From Rhodothermales bacterium (lineage in GTDB: Bacteria; Bacteroidota; Rhodothermia; Rhodothermales; UBA10348), in contig JAEPNP010000001.1 in the NCBI GenBank assembly GCA_017643395.1, positions 1,865,806 to 1,929,805 on the forward strand: a DNA stretch of 64,000 nt, written 5' to 3'. Of this stretch, positions 8,257-17,910 are shown piece after piece (positions within the stretch are counted from its first letter, which is position 1; each line of letters starts with the position of its first letter). The notes under the pieces were generated by a model. The model saw nothing but the letters and a program-made list of their open reading frames with translations, did no database searches and was not told the DNA's origin. The position numbers and the translations under genes were made by a program.

Positions 8257-9311
8257 CACGACGTTTCGGCAGATTCGGTGTACAGAGCCAGGGCGTCCTC
8301 GCGGGTGCGTACCCGATCCGAGACAGCCAACTCCACCATCAGGAGCAGCAGCGCAAGGGCCAGCGGCCACTGATACTGCTCTTCGTACTCCTCGAACTCC
8401 TCGGCTCCAAAGGTGGTTCGATCCAGACGTTCCAGGGCTGTAGTCAGGCTTGACAGCGAACTGGACGTGCGCGCGATTCTGAAGTAGGTACCGTCAGCCG
8501 CCAGGTCCTGAAGCGCGGCCTCCTCCAGACGGGTGGTGACCACACGTCCGGCGCCGTCCTTCTTGAAATCGACGCGGCGCGAGCCCCGATACAAAGGAAT
8601 TGGAACGCCGTCCGTCTCGCCGACGCCGGCGGCAAAGATGACCACGTTCTCCGCCCGGGCCTCGCCCAGGATCTGTTCGATGTCGGCGACATGGTTCTCG
8701 CCGTCGGATACAAAGAGCAAGGCGCGTGTGCGCGGCTCGTCCGGACCGCCGGCATGCGGCGCCTGGAAGGCCCTCAACGCGATTTTGAGCGCCTCACCAA
8801 AATCGGTGCCCGGGGTGGGAATCAGCGACGGGTCCGCCACATCCAGGAAGAGGCGCACGGCGCCGTAGTCTGTAGTCAGGGGCGTTTGGATAAACGCATC
8901 TCCGGCAAACAGCACAAGACCCACCCTGTCTCCGCGCAGGCTTTCCAGGAGTTTCTTGATTTCGTTGCGCGCTCGCTCCAGGCGATTGGGCGCCACGTCC
9001 TCGGCCATCATCGACAGGGACACGTCAAGGGCGATGACCAGATCGATGCCTTCCCGCTCGACTTCGCGAAGCTTCGTGCCGAACCGTGGGCCGGCGAGCG
9101 AGAGTGCCAACAGGCCCACCGCCGCCGTGATACAGGCCCCCTTCCAACGTCTGCGTCGCACGCTGACGGAGCGAGTGAGGCGGGCCACAAGGCTCTGATC
9201 CCCGAACTGCCGCGTGGCAGCCCGACGCCGCATCGCGGCAAAAAGCATCAGCCCGACCGCGACGGGCACCGCCGCCAGACTCCACAGCCATATCGGATTC
9301 AGCCAGTTCAC
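8256..9311 (-). CDS. batB: BatB-like vWA-domain membrane protein
   Basis: A 351-residue membrane protein with two N-terminal hydrophobic segments (WLWSLAAVPVAVGLMLFAA; GACITAAVGLLALSLAG), a von Willebrand factor A domain at about 90-290, and a C-terminal transmembrane segment (YQWPLALALLLLMVELAVS). The MIDAS metal motif is intact: DVSLSM, the threonine in TPLTTDYGAV, and the aspartate in LLFVSDGENH. It overlaps batA by four bases (ATGA) and batC by one. BatA and BatB form membrane-bound vWA partners in characterised systems; how they act is not settled. Confidence 0.93.
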   Translation of the reverse strand: MNWLNPIWLWSLAAVPVAVGLMLFAAMRRRAATRQFGDQSLVARLTRSVSVRRRRWKGACITAAVGLLALSLAGPRFGTKLREVEREGIDLVIALDVSLSMMAEDVAPNRLERARNEIKKLLESLRGDRVGLVLFAGDAFIQTPLTTDYGAVRLFLDVADPSLIPTPGTDFGEALKIALRAFQAPHAGGPDEPRTRALLFVSDGENHVADIEQILGEARAENVVIFAAGVGETDGVPIPLYRGSRRVDFKKDGAGRVVTTRLEEAALQDLAADGTYFRIARTSSSLSSLTTALERLDRTTFGAEEFEEYEEQYQWPLALALLLLMVELAVSDRVRTREDALALYTESAETS

Positions 9312-10306
9312 GGGAAGCGTCGCAGCACGGTTGTGGACAACAGGATCTCCAGAAGCAGCAGGAGGAAGGCCGGGACGAGAAAACGCGGATAGCGCTCCTC
9401 GTAGTCGGTGTAAATCCGCTCCTCGATCTTGGTCTTCTCCAGTTCGCCGATTTCGCTGTAGATCTCCCTCAGCGCTGTATTGTTGGTGGCGCGGAAGTAG
9501 CGGCCGCCCGTGGTCTCGGCCACCTGAGTCAGCATCTCTTCGTCAATTTCCACCGCAACCATGCGCCGTTGACGGCCGGCAAAGGGGTGGTCGATGACGA
9601 ACGGCGCCTCGCCGCGGGCACCGACGCCGATCGCATAGATCCGCACGCCCAACGTCTGCGCGACCTCGGCGGCGGTCTCCGGGCTGAGCTCGCCCCGATT
9701 GTTCTGGCCGTCGGTCAGGAGGATGATCACCTTGCTCGTGGCCTCGGTATCCTTGAGCCGGTTCACGGCCATGGCCAGTGCGGTGCCGATTGCGGTGCCG
9801 TCCTCGATGACGCCCACTTCCACCTCATCAAGCATGCTGCGCAGGAAGTCATAGTCCAGCGTCAACGGGGCCTGGGTGTAGGCCTTCGCGGCGAAAACAA
9901 CCAGTCCCACCCGGTCCGAGGTGCGGCCGGAAACGAACTCGGCGCCGACTTCCCGGGCGGCCTCGAAACGATTGGGGCGAAAGTCCTCGGCACGCATCGA
10001 AGTGGAGGTGTCAAGCACCATCATGATGTCGACGCCCTCGGCAAAGCGCTCGCGAGACACGTTGCGTTCCTGGGGGCGCGCCATGGCAATGATGCCCAGG
10101 CACAGCGCAGCCGTTCGAAACACCATCGGCGCATGGCGCAACCTGACTCGCAGCGTAGGTCGGAAGCCGTCCGCAACCCCGGCCGTGGAGAACCGCATGC
10201 CACGTTCGGCGCGTGATTTCCAGTACCGGAAGGCCACGAGCAGAGGGACGATGGGCAGCGCGGCCAGCCATAGGGGCTGCGCGAACTCATAGCCGAACAG
10301 CATCAT
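9308..10306 (-). CDS. batA: BatA-like vWA-domain membrane protein
   Basis: A 332-residue paralogue of the next gene with the canonical BatA N-terminus (FAQPLWLAALPIVPLLVAFRYW). A second hydrophobic segment precedes the vWA domain (about 85-285), whose MIDAS residues are DTSTSM, the threonine of APLTLDYDFL, and IILLTDGQNNRGELSP. A C-terminal transmembrane helix (FLVPAFLLLLLEILLSTTVL) closes the protein. Two consecutive ATG codons (10306 and 10303) could serve as start, the first in ATGA overlap with the upstream stop. The protein follows the order DUF58, small membrane protein, BatA, BatB, which is standard for the locus. Confidence 0.94.
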   Translation of the reverse strand: MMLFGYEFAQPLWLAALPIVPLLVAFRYWKSRAERGMRFSTAGVADGFRPTLRVRLRHAPMVFRTAALCLGIIAMARPQERNVSRERFAEGVDIMMVLDTSTSMRAEDFRPNRFEAAREVGAEFVSGRTSDRVGLVVFAAKAYTQAPLTLDYDFLRSMLDEVEVGVIEDGTAIGTALAMAVNRLKDTEATSKVIILLTDGQNNRGELSPETAAEVAQTLGVRIYAIGVGARGEAPFVIDHPFAGRQRRMVAVEIDEEMLTQVAETTGGRYFRATNNTALREIYSEIGELEKTKIEERIYTDYEERYPRFLVPAFLLLLLEILLSTTVLRRFP

Positions 10307-11259
10307 GCAGCCACCTCCTCTTCTGGAGCGGGCGCGGGCCTGAGGTCAGACTCTGTGCGCTGGATCGATTCCCGGGCGGCTTCCAGCGTTTGGGCAGCCG
10401 TTTCGGGCCCCGGACGCTGGTCGGCAAACTTGACCATGTCAGAGACCGAGAGCAACTGGTTGACTTCGCGGATGCGGTCGCGCTTCAGGGCTGCGCGCTG
10501 GTCGAGTTCGAGGAGCAGTTCGCGGGTGGTCAGTTCCCTGGCCGGCACATGGGTTCGCCGTGCCAGATAGGTACGCACGATGTCGGACAGTTCCACGAAG
10601 TATGGCTTCACGCCGGTCTCGGCCGGAGGATGCGCAGCCAGGGACTGAAGTCGCCGAAGTGCTTCTTCGATGGCCGGCTCTTCGGGTTCAGGAGGCACAT
10701 AGGCCTCCTCGGGTGCTTCGTCGGGGCGCTTGCGCAGGAAGAAGTACCAGATGACCACCAGTGCGGCCAGGAACAGGAGGATCCACGGCCAGACGGCGCG
10801 CGGGAACTCCACGAGCGGGGCCAGATCACGAATGTCCTCGGCATCCTCGGGCACCACGGACCGGACGGGCAAGAGACCCTCGACGGATGCAAAACGTGCT
10901 GTGTCCAGCTCAGTCGCAAGCCCGACAGACGCCGCGACGCGTGCCGTGTCCAGCGCAAACGTGGTGATTTCATAGACGACACTGTCGACGCGGCTCTCAT
11001 CGGCCAGCAGGCGGCTGCCGGTCGAGACCCGGCTCAGAAGTTCAAGGTCCCCCACCATTCCGATTGCGCCAGGAGGCACGGGGCCCAGTTGCTGGTCGGG
11101 AAATACGGCCATGCGGGAGCCGTCGTGTCGCACCGTGACCGTGAGCTGCTGCCGGGCACCCACCGACAGCGAGTCCGTGTCGATGATCGTGCGCACGGTT
11201 TGACCATGCGCCGTCGGGACCGCCAGACAGAGCATCGCTATGAATGCGCCGAGTCTCAC
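10303..11259 (-). CDS. Bat-locus single-pass membrane protein
   Basis: A 318-residue protein with a signal peptide (MRLGAFIAMLCLAVPTAHGQ), a periplasmic BatD-like beta region at about 20-150 (TVRTIIDTDSLSVGARQQLTVTV), one transmembrane helix near 160-180 (WPWILLFLAALVVIWYFFL), and a cytosolic helical domain with ELTTRELLLELDQRA. The position between the DUF58 gene and batA, with ATGA overlaps on both sides, matches the small DUF4381/BatD-like protein common in these operons. It probably belongs to the membrane complex of vWA proteins; no enzymatic motif is visible. A family name is uncertain, but a real gene is near certain from the overlaps and topology. Confidence 0.85.
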   Translation of the reverse strand: MRLGAFIAMLCLAVPTAHGQTVRTIIDTDSLSVGARQQLTVTVRHDGSRMAVFPDQQLGPVPPGAIGMVGDLELLSRVSTGSRLLADESRVDSVVYEITTFALDTARVAASVGLATELDTARFASVEGLLPVRSVVPEDAEDIRDLAPLVEFPRAVWPWILLFLAALVVIWYFFLRKRPDEAPEEAYVPPEPEEPAIEEALRRLQSLAAHPPAETGVKPYFVELSDIVRTYLARRTHVPARELTTRELLLELDQRAALKRDRIREVNQLLSVSDMVKFADQRPGPETAAQTLEAARESIQRTESDLRPAPAPEEEVAA

Positions 11260-12137
11260 CGGGCCATGCGCCGGTTTCGCCTGCGGAAGTACTGCACCAG
11301 CGGGTCGAGGTAGCCGAGATCAGTGTGCACGGGCACACGATCCACGCGAACGCGCCGGAGAATGGCCTCCGTGAGGCGTCGCCGCTCGTCCGCGGCATCC
11401 GCGTAGTCACTGCGCTGGGAGCGTGCGGCTGTATCGATGATGTGGGTGCGGCCAGTCTCCGGATCGGTCACCTCGAGCATGCCCACGTTGGGAAGCGCCT
11501 CCTCCGTAGGATCGATCAGGTGGATGGCGACCGTGTCGTGTCGCCGGGCCACCGCACGCAGTGCGGGCTCATAGTCGGCGTCCAGATAATCGCTGACCAG
11601 CAGCACGATGGATCGGCGATGCAACACGTGCAACGCGTGATTCAAGGCCACGGACAGGTTTGTCCCGTGCGACCGGTTTTCGTGCGCAAACAAATCCCGG
11701 ATAAGCCGAAGGACATGGCGTCGGCCCTTCTTGGGCGGCACAAAGAGCTCGACCTCATCGGAGAAGAGCAGTAGCCCGACCTTGTCGTTGTTCTGAATCG
11801 CACTGAATGCAACGATGGCGCAGATTTCTGCGGCCATTTCGCGCTTGAACTTGCCCTGGGAGCCGTAGTCGCCCGAGCCGGAGACGTCCACGAGCAGCAT
11901 GACCGTCTGCTCCCGCTCCTCTTCGAACACCTTGACGAACGTCTCCTCATACCGCGCCGACACGTTCCAGTCGATGCTGCGAATGTCGTCTCCGAACTGA
12001 TAGGGACGCACCTCTGCGAACTCGATGCCCTGCCCCTTGAAAGCCGAGTGGTACTCGCCTCCAAAGATGTTCGAAACCAGGCCGCGTGTGCGGATCTCCA
12101 GTTTTCGGATGGTCTTGAAGAGTTCCTTGGGGATCAT
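11256..12137 (-). CDS. DUF58 domain-containing protein
   Basis: A 293-residue soluble protein with the DUF58 signature (GEYHSAFKGQGIEFAEVRPY and DDIRSIDWNVSARYEETFVKVFEEERE). A degenerate vWA-like fold follows (VMLLVDVSGSGDYGSQGKFKRE), then a C-terminal region ending in an Arg-rich tail (FRRRNRRMAR). It is the first gene of the seven-gene Bat locus. In Bacteroidetes a MoxR-type AAA+ ATPase normally precedes this gene and acts with it; here the upstream side is 225 bases of intergenic sequence and a divergent yceI gene, so no moxR is adjacent. Stop and start of the next gene overlap by four bases. Confidence 0.93.
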   Translation of the reverse strand: MIPKELFKTIRKLEIRTRGLVSNIFGGEYHSAFKGQGIEFAEVRPYQFGDDIRSIDWNVSARYEETFVKVFEEEREQTVMLLVDVSGSGDYGSQGKFKREMAAEICAIVAFSAIQNNDKVGLLLFSDEVELFVPPKKGRRHVLRLIRDLFAHENRSHGTNLSVALNHALHVLHRRSIVLLVSDYLDADYEPALRAVARRHDTVAIHLIDPTEEALPNVGMLEVTDPETGRTHIIDTAARSQRSDYADAADERRRLTEAILRRVRVDRVPVHTDLGYLDPLVQYFRRRNRRMAR

Positions 12138-12244
12138 GTGGGGCAGCGGAACGCTTGCGCGGACCCGGCCTGTTCCGGATGGGCGGGCCGAAGAAACCTA
12201 TAACGCCGATGGCCGAGGACTTGTTGTCCCGTTTGCGATGGAAA

Positions 12245-12252
12245 CAAATTTA
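12245..12252 (-). promoter_or_regulatory. Possible Bacteroidetes-type -7 element for the Bat locus
   Basis: On the minus strand these bases read TAAATTTG, a full match to the TAnnTTTG -7 consensus described for Bacteroidetes sigma-A promoters. It lies in the only AT-rich patch of the divergent region between the DUF58 gene and yceI and would give a leader of about 100 bases. No good -33 TTTG is seen at the expected 19-20 base distance, so the call is tentative. Confidence 0.35.
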
Positions 12253-12362
12253 GTTGTTGTAACATGTAATCGGCATCCGCCACACAGGCTTGGCGGCCGG
12301 GAGATACCGACCTCCATGACGTTCTGTCCAATGCCTGACAACCAAAACACGCAATTTTTGCA

Positions 12363-12938
12363 ATGAGCAAAGCACTCCTGATGGCGGTCGCCGCGACTGT
12401 AGCCATCGCCGGTGCGGTCGAGACGTACCAGATCGACGCCGCACACTCCAACATCGGATTCAAGGTCCGGCACCTGGGCATCACCAATGTGAACGGTTCA
12501 TTCACCGACTACGAGGCGACGGCAACCGTAGACCCGGCCGATCTGTCCACGCTGAAGGCAGAAGCCGTGATCCAGACCGGATCCGTAGACACGGGAATCG
12601 AGCGCCGGGACAATCACCTGCGCAGCGATGACTTCTTCAATGCCGAGGCGTTTCCGACCATGACGTTCACGTCAAAGGAAGTACGCAACCTGGACGGCGG
12701 TGAGTTCGAGCTGGTCGGTGACCTGACCATCCGCGACGTGACCAAGGAGATTGTGCTGGACGTGGAGTATCTCGGTTCAGCAACCATGCGCGGCAATCAG
12801 GTGCTGGGTTTCGAGGCCCGCGGGTCAATCAGTCGCTTTGACTATGGTCTCAAGTGGGATGCGCTCACCGAGGCGGGCGGACTGATCGTCGCCGAAGATG
12901 TACGACTCATCCTCGAACTTGAAGCGACGGCCCAGTAG
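12363..12938 (+). CDS. YceI family lipocalin-fold protein
   Basis: A 191-residue exported protein of the YceI family, whose members bind polyisoprenoid or other amphiphilic ligands in a beta-barrel. A short hydrophobic N-terminus (SKALLMAVAATVAIAGAVE) looks like a signal peptide. Family motifs are YQIDAAHSNIGFKVRHLGI near residues 22-40, the NHLRSDDFFNAEAFPTMTF block near 80-98, and the FEARGSISRFDYGLKWD segment near 143. It stands alone, divergent from the Bat locus, with purQ 233 bases downstream. The ligand is not indicated by the sequence. Confidence 0.93.
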   Translation: MSKALLMAVAATVAIAGAVETYQIDAAHSNIGFKVRHLGITNVNGSFTDYEATATVDPADLSTLKAEAVIQTGSVDTGIERRDNHLRSDDFFNAEAFPTMTFTSKEVRNLDGGEFELVGDLTIRDVTKEIVLDVEYLGSATMRGNQVLGFEARGSISRFDYGLKWDALTEAGGLIVAEDVRLILELEATAQ

Positions 12939-13019
12939 GCACTGCACCATGTGTGTGGACTGAGATAATCTCTCATCACCGGGTCCGCCAGGAGGGAGGG
13001 CGGATCAGGTGCCCTGTAC

Positions 13020-13047
13020 GCGGCGTGCGGCCTTGGTCGCACGCCGC
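13020..13047 (+). terminator. Perfect 10-base-pair hairpin between yceI and purQ
   Basis: Arms GCGGCGTGCG (13020-13029) and CGCACGCCGC (13038-13047) are perfect inverted repeats around an 8-base loop. There is no T-tract on either side, so it is either a Rho-independent terminator of weak type, a stabilising 3' end of the yceI message, or a leader hairpin of purQ. A second smaller stem (TCCGCC/GGCGGA) lies just upstream near 12983-13003. The rest of the 233-base gap shows no gene. Confidence 0.5.
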
Positions 13048-13171
13048 TGCAGTATGTTGAGGTTTCGACGCGCCCGGTCTCCGACCCGGCCCGGGTGCCC
13101 CGAATTCACGCGCACAAAACTCTGCCGCCGAGCCTGCGCGTTATTTTTCAGCGCAACCCAATCCTGCTGCC

Positions 13172-13876
13172 ATGTCCGCACGCGTCGGCGTCATCGTTTT
13201 TCCCGGATCGAACTGCGACCACGATGCCTATCACGCCCTCAAGCATGTCATGGGGCAGGATGTGCGCTTCATCTGGCACAAGGAGGCTGCTCTCGGCGAA
13301 CTCGATCTTGTGATTGTGCCGGGGGGATTCTCCTACGGCGACTACCTCCGCTCAGGTGCCATCGCCCGATTCAGCCCCATCATGCAGGACGTGGTGCGTT
13401 TTGCCCGGTCCGGAGGGTTGACGCTCGGGGTCTGCAACGGCTTTCAGATTCTGTGTGAGGCTGGTCTGCTACCGGGGGCGCTGATGCGCAACGCATCCCT
13501 GCGTTTCGTCTGCAAGCCGGTTCACATCCGGGTCGAATCGACAGGCACGCCCTTCACACAGGGTCTCACCCCGGGCGACGTGCTGGAAATTCCGGTGGCC
13601 CATGGAGAAGGCAACTACTACGCATCCGCCGAAGTCCTGCAGAAACTGGAGGACGATGGGCAGGTGGTGTTCCGCTACGTCACGACGGATGGTCAGGTGA
13701 CACGGGAGGCGAACCCCAACGGCTCGGCGAACAACATCGCCGGAATCCGTAACGCTGCCGGCAACGTGCTTGGCATGATGCCGCATCCGGAGCGTCATGT
13801 CGAGAGCCTGCTGGGGTCGGCAGACGGACTTCGACTCTTCGAAAGCGCGCTGTCGGAACTCGGCGCGGCGGTCTGA
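13172..13876 (+). CDS. purQ: Phosphoribosylformylglycinamidine synthase subunit PurQ
   Basis: Glutaminase subunit of FGAM synthase: releases ammonia from glutamine for step four of purine synthesis, working with PurL and PurS. It has 234 residues, the length of the stand-alone subunit. Class I amidotransferase residues are visible: [11 protein letters not shown] at the N-terminus, [20 protein letters not shown], the nucleophile cysteine in [11 protein letters not shown] near residue 93, and the His/Glu pair in [11 protein letters not shown] near 205. The start at 13172 ([12 protein letters not shown]) puts the first strand where expected. purL is not in the window. The gene ends four bases from a convergent gene. 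Confidence 0.96.
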   Translation: MSARVGVIVFPGSNCDHDAYHALKHVMGQDVRFIWHKEAALGELDLVIVPGGFSYGDYLRSGAIARFSPIMQDVVRFARSGGLTLGVCNGFQILCEAGLLPGALMRNASLRFVCKPVHIRVESTGTPFTQGLTPGDVLEIPVAHGEGNYYASAEVLQKLEDDGQVVFRYVTTDGQVTREANPNGSANNIAGIRNAAGNVLGMMPHPERHVESLLGSADGLRLFESALSELGAAV

Positions 13877-13880
13877 CCCG

Positions 13881-14303
13881 CTAGGTGCTGTTCAGTCTCC
13901 GCTTTACGGCCGGCCCGGCCATGAGCACCAGCAATAGCGCGGCGAGTACCGTCACGGCCGTCCAGCCATAAAGCCGATATCGGGAGGCAACGCGCTGCAC
14001 GTCCACGTGGCGCATCACCGTCCCCATGCGTTGTTGCCAGTCGGCGATTTCCCCTTCGAGTTCCAGACGGCGGGCATCCGTCGTGCCGGCTGCGGCTCGC
14101 TCGGCCAGTCGCACGCCGAGGGAATCCCGCGTCGCCGCGTACTGCACGTCCGGATCGCCGTCGAAGCCCGCAGCCTCGACGGCGGCAGCACGCAGCGCAG
14201 GCACCTCGGTCTCGAATGCCAGAAGGTCCCCGGCGAACACGACCAGGTAGAAGGCCACAACCGCAGCAAGCACCCAGCGCAGGATCTGCGCAACCCTGCG
14301 CAC
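13881..14303 (-). CDS. Small two-helix membrane protein downstream of sdhB
   Basis: A 140-residue protein not recognised as a known family. An N-terminal hydrophobic helix (LRWVLAAVVAFYLVVFAGDLLAF), about 75 mostly helical residues outside the membrane (Ala/Glu/Arg-rich) and a C-terminal helix (GWTAVTVLAALLLVLMAGPAV) suggest a hairpin-like inner membrane protein. It starts with GTG four bases after the sdhB stop, which argues for cotranscription with sdhCAB. It could be an assembly or anchoring accessory of the complex, but nothing in the sequence proves this. The convergent purQ leaves no space for a terminator. Confidence 0.7.
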   Translation of the reverse strand: MRRVAQILRWVLAAVVAFYLVVFAGDLLAFETEVPALRAAAVEAAGFDGDPDVQYAATRDSLGVRLAERAAAGTTDARRLELEGEIADWQQRMGTVMRHVDVQRVASRYRLYGWTAVTVLAALLLVLMAGPAVKRRLNST

Positions 14304-14307
14304 GGGA

Positions 14308-15060
14308 CTACCGACTCAGGCTGGCTTTGAGGTAGTCGCGGCGCATGCGCGCGATCGACGAGATCGAAATACCCTTTGGGCACACCGCCTCGCACTCCGC
14401 ATGGTTGGAGCAGTCCCCGAAGCCCTCCTCGGCCATCTGGTCCACCATGTTGAGCACCCGCTCGTCGCGCTCCGGCTGACCCTGTGGCAGCATGGAGAGC
14501 TGCGCAATCTTGGCGGAGGTGAAGAGTGAGGCGGAGGCGTTGGGGCACGCTGCAACACAGGCACCGCAGCCGATGCACGTCGCGTAGTCCATCGCCAGAT
14601 CCACATCCTCCTTGGCGATGGGCAGGGCGTTGGCATCAGGGGCCGATCCCGTACTCACGGACACGTAGCCGCCCGCCGCGATGATGCGGTCGAACGAGCT
14701 GCGGTCCACCACCAGGTCCTTGATGATGGGGAACGCTGTGGCTCGCCACGGCTCTACGACGATGGTGTCGCCGTCCTTGTAGTGCCGCATGTGCAGCTGG
14801 CAGCAGGCCGTGCGCTGCTGGGGGCCGTGGGCCACCCCGTCCACCACGACGCCGCAGGATCCGCAGATACCCTCCCGGCAATCATGATCGAACTCCACAG
14901 GGCGCTTGCCTTCTCCAATGAGCTGCTCGTTGAGCACGTCCAGGAGCTCGAGGAACGACATGTGCGGATTGGCATCCGGCACGGTGTACTCCTCAAATCC
15001 ACCCTTGGTATTGGGGCCTTCCTGACGCCAGACTTTCAGCTTGATTCGCATGGGGTTCAT
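14308..15060 (-). CDS. sdhB: Succinate dehydrogenase/fumarate reductase iron-sulfur subunit
   Basis: Electron-transfer subunit of complex II, 250 residues. The N-terminal ferredoxin domain holds the [2Fe-2S] cysteines in [16 protein letters not shown] and a later CQLHMRHY. The C-terminal domain has [15 protein letters not shown] and the cysteines of [14 protein letters not shown] for the [4Fe-4S] and [3Fe-4S] centres. The cluster-to-cluster path carries electrons from SdhA to menaquinone at SdhC. The organisation sdhC-sdhA-sdhB with this subunit type is that of Bacteroidetes. It starts 10 bases after sdhA. Confidence 0.96.
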   Translation of the reverse strand: MNPMRIKLKVWRQEGPNTKGGFEEYTVPDANPHMSFLELLDVLNEQLIGEGKRPVEFDHDCREGICGSCGVVVDGVAHGPQQRTACCQLHMRHYKDGDTIVVEPWRATAFPIIKDLVVDRSSFDRIIAAGGYVSVSTGSAPDANALPIAKEDVDLAMDYATCIGCGACVAACPNASASLFTSAKIAQLSMLPQGQPERDERVLNMVDQMAEEGFGDCSNHAECEAVCPKGISISSIARMRRDYLKASLSR

Positions 15061-15070
15061 GGATCTGAGG

Positions 15071-16990
15071 CTATTTGTAGCTCCGAGTGGTCAGCTTGAC
15101 GTTTTCGAATTCCAACTGCTCCTTGTGCAGTTTGGGCTGGGACGGGTCGCCGGTGAATTCCCAGGCGGCGACGTAGGCATACTCGTCGTCCTTACGCAGC
15201 GCTTCGCCTTCGGGGGTCTGGTACTCCTCGCGGAAGTGACCACCGGCCGATTCCTCTCGATTGAGGGCATCGAGGGCCATCTGCTCACCCAGTTCCATGA
15301 AGTCGGCCACGCGACCGGCGAACTCGAGGTTCTTGTTGAACGTGTTGGGCTCGCCCGGCACACGCACGTTTTCCCAGAACTCAGCACGCAGACTCTGAAT
15401 CTTGCCTAGCGACTCCTTGAGGGCATCGCCGGTGCGCGACATGCCGACATAGTCCCAGATGAGCGCGCCCAGTTCGCGGTGGAACTCGGTGACGGTCTTG
15501 GTGCCGTTCACATTCAGCAACCTGTCGATGCGGGTGCGCGCGGCGTCCTCCGCTTCGGCGAACGCGTCGTGGTCGGTGGTGGCCGCTTCGAGCCGGTTGG
15601 AGGCGATGTAGTCTCCCAGCGTGTAAGGGATCACGAAGTAGCCGTCCGCCAGACCCTGCATGAGCGCCGAGGCTCCCAGACGGTTGGCGCCGTGGTCACT
15701 GAAGTTGGCCTCTCCGAGCGCAAAGAGTCCGGGGATCGTGGTCTGCAGCCCGTAGTCGACCCAGAGGCCCCCCATGGTGTAGTGCACGGCCGGGTAGATG
15801 CGCATCGGCACCTTGTACGGATTCTCGCCGGTGATGCGCTCGTACATCTCGAACAGATTGCCATATCGCTCGCGAATGGCCTGTTCGCCGAGTCGATTGA
15901 TGGCGTCGGCAAAGTCCAGATAAACGGCCAGGCCGGTTTCTCCCACGCCGCGGCCTTCGTCGCAGACATACTTGGCGTTCCGGGATGCCACGTCTCGTGG
16001 TACCAGGTTGCCGAAGCTCGGATAGCGGCGCTCGAGGTAATAGTCCCGCTCGTCCTCGGGAATCTGTCTGGGCGGCCTGGGGTCACCAGGCTTTTTGGGT
16101 ACCCAGACGCGACCGTCGTTGCGCAGACTCTCGCTCATGAGCGTGAGCTTGGACTGGTAGTCTCCCGACACCGGAATGCACGTCGGGTGAATCTGGGTGT
16201 AGCAGGGGTTGGCGAAGAACGCTCCTCGACGATGACAGCGCCAGGCCGCGGTCACGTTGGAGTTCTTGGCGTTCGTGGACAGGTAGTAGACGTTGCCGTA
16301 TCCGCCCGTGCAAAGCAGGACCGCATCGCCCAGGTGCCGTTCCAGTTCTCCTGTGACCAGGTTCCGCGTGATGATGCCGCGGGCCCGGCCGTCGATGACG
16401 ACGAGGTCCAGCATCTCCTGGCGCGTGTGCATCTGGACTTTGCCGGTTTCCATCTGGCGCGCCAGGGCCTGGTAGGCTCCAAGCAGTAGCTGCTGTCCGG
16501 TCTGCCCCCTGGCATAAAACGTCCTGGACACCTGCGCGCCGCCAAACGACCGGTTCGCCAGTAGCCCGCCGTACTCGCGAGCAAACGGCACGCCCTGGGC
16601 GACTGCCTGGTCAATGATATTGTTCGATATCTGCGCCAGACGGTAGACGTTCGCTTCCCGTGAGCGATAGTCACCACCCTTGATCGTGTCGTAGAAGAGC
16701 CGCCACACCGTGTCGCCGTCGTTCGGGTAGTTCTTCGCGGCGTTTATGCCGCCCTGGGCCGCAATGGAGTGGGCACGGCGGGCAGAATCCTGGATACAGA
16801 ACGCCTTGACGTTATACCCCAGTTCGGCCAGAGTGGCGGCCGCGGAACCACCGGCAAGACCGGTGCCGACCACGATCACATCGTGCTTTCGCTTGTTGGC
16901 CGGGTTGACCAGCTTGATGCTGTTCTTGTAGTTGTCCCACTTCTCCTGGAGTCGGCCGGCAGGGACCTGTGAGTCGGGTAGGGTAGCCAT
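15071..16990 (-). CDS. sdhA: Succinate dehydrogenase/fumarate reductase flavoprotein subunit
   Basis: Catalytic FAD subunit oxidising succinate to fumarate. The start at 16990 ([12 protein letters not shown]) gives 639 residues, typical for the long Bacteroidetes-type SdhA; the frame is open further upstream but that part overlaps sdhC. Visible: dinucleotide-binding motif [20 protein letters not shown], the covalent-FAD region [18 protein letters not shown], the ALLLCTGG-like [12 protein letters not shown], and the active-site [11 protein letters not shown] region. [34 protein letters not shown] is the second FAD-contacting segment. Start is seven bases from the sdhC stop. Confidence 0.96.
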   Translation of the reverse strand: MATLPDSQVPAGRLQEKWDNYKNSIKLVNPANKRKHDVIVVGTGLAGGSAAATLAELGYNVKAFCIQDSARRAHSIAAQGGINAAKNYPNDGDTVWRLFYDTIKGGDYRSREANVYRLAQISNNIIDQAVAQGVPFAREYGGLLANRSFGGAQVSRTFYARGQTGQQLLLGAYQALARQMETGKVQMHTRQEMLDLVVIDGRARGIITRNLVTGELERHLGDAVLLCTGGYGNVYYLSTNAKNSNVTAAWRCHRRGAFFANPCYTQIHPTCIPVSGDYQSKLTLMSESLRNDGRVWVPKKPGDPRPPRQIPEDERDYYLERRYPSFGNLVPRDVASRNAKYVCDEGRGVGETGLAVYLDFADAINRLGEQAIRERYGNLFEMYERITGENPYKVPMRIYPAVHYTMGGLWVDYGLQTTIPGLFALGEANFSDHGANRLGASALMQGLADGYFVIPYTLGDYIASNRLEAATTDHDAFAEAEDAARTRIDRLLNVNGTKTVTEFHRELGALIWDYVGMSRTGDALKESLGKIQSLRAEFWENVRVPGEPNTFNKNLEFAGRVADFMELGEQMALDALNREESAGGHFREEYQTPEGEALRKDDEYAYVAAWEFTGDPSQPKLHKEQLEFENVKLTTRSYK

Positions 16991-16997
16991 GGACCGG

Positions 16998-17696
16998 TCA
17001 GATAAGATTGAAATAGACGCCCAGGGGCACGAACAGAAATCCAAGCCCGATGGCGGCGCCCAGAACGCCGCCTGCCACGTAGAGCGGTGCCGAGATCGAC
17101 GGCCGCATGGCGCCGATGGACTGAAGCGCGCTCCAGACGCCATGGCGCAGGTGCACCATCAGAAGCAGCATGACGGCCGTGTACCCGAAGGCATAGCCTG
17201 GAGACGCAAACCGCTCGCGCACCAGCTTGGCCAGGTCCCGGATGGGCTCGGCTCCATCGTAGGCTACCAGGTAGGCTTCGCTGGCGTTGCCGGGACCGCC
17301 GGGGCCAAACTTGAAGCTGGCCAGGTGCAGGACCAGGAAGCCGAGCAGAATCAGACCGGTGACGATCATCGAACGGGAGGAAGCGCTCTGGTAACTGGGC
17401 TTGCCTGCACTCTGGTACCGATCGTATCCGACAGGGCGGGCCTTGCGCTTGCCGAGCCAGATATTGATGCCTGCAACGATGTGGAACAGGAAGAAGGCCA
17501 GCAGTACGGCCTCAATCAGATAGAACAGGGCGCCGAGTCCGGTCAGAAATTCGGCGTACTCGTTGTATGCCTGATCGCTGGCCAGAAGAGCCAGGTTGCC
17601 CGTCATGTGGGCAAGCACGAAGCCGGTCAGCGCAAGTCCCGTGACCCCGGTGATCACCTTTTTCAGGACCGGGGATTGAAACAGCTTTTTCAGCAT
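16998..17696 (-). CDS. sdhC: Succinate dehydrogenase cytochrome b subunit
   Basis: Membrane anchor of complex II, 232 residues with five predicted helices, the single-subunit (type B, di-heme) arrangement of Bacteroidetes and epsilon-proteobacterial enzymes. Candidate heme-binding histidines are in [13 protein letters not shown] (helix 1), [16 protein letters not shown] (helix 2), [13 protein letters not shown] (helix 3) and [15 protein letters not shown] (helix 4). First gene of the sdhCAB(-small membrane protein) operon. Upstream lies the repeat-bearing gap that follows gltA. Confidence 0.94.
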   Translation of the reverse strand: MLKKLFQSPVLKKVITGVTGLALTGFVLAHMTGNLALLASDQAYNEYAEFLTGLGALFYLIEAVLLAFFLFHIVAGINIWLGKRKARPVGYDRYQSAGKPSYQSASSRSMIVTGLILLGFLVLHLASFKFGPGGPGNASEAYLVAYDGAEPIRDLAKLVRERFASPGYAFGYTAVMLLLMVHLRHGVWSALQSIGAMRPSISAPLYVAGGVLGAAIGLGFLFVPLGVYFNLI

Positions 17697-17910
17697 GCGG
17701 ATGGTGCGGTTTGCGGCCGGAGGCCCGCTGGGGAGGCCGCGTTATCTCTGCGCGAAATACCTACGCCGGAGAATACGCCTGTGTCCGCTCAAACGCCCGG
17801 GCCGACGGGTTCAAACAGGGATTTCATCGGTCGTCGGGCTGACCGGGACTGAGGCGCGGTGAGCGGGACTTGGCCGTTCTTTTGAGACTTAGGCGCGGTT
17901 TAGGGGTGGC

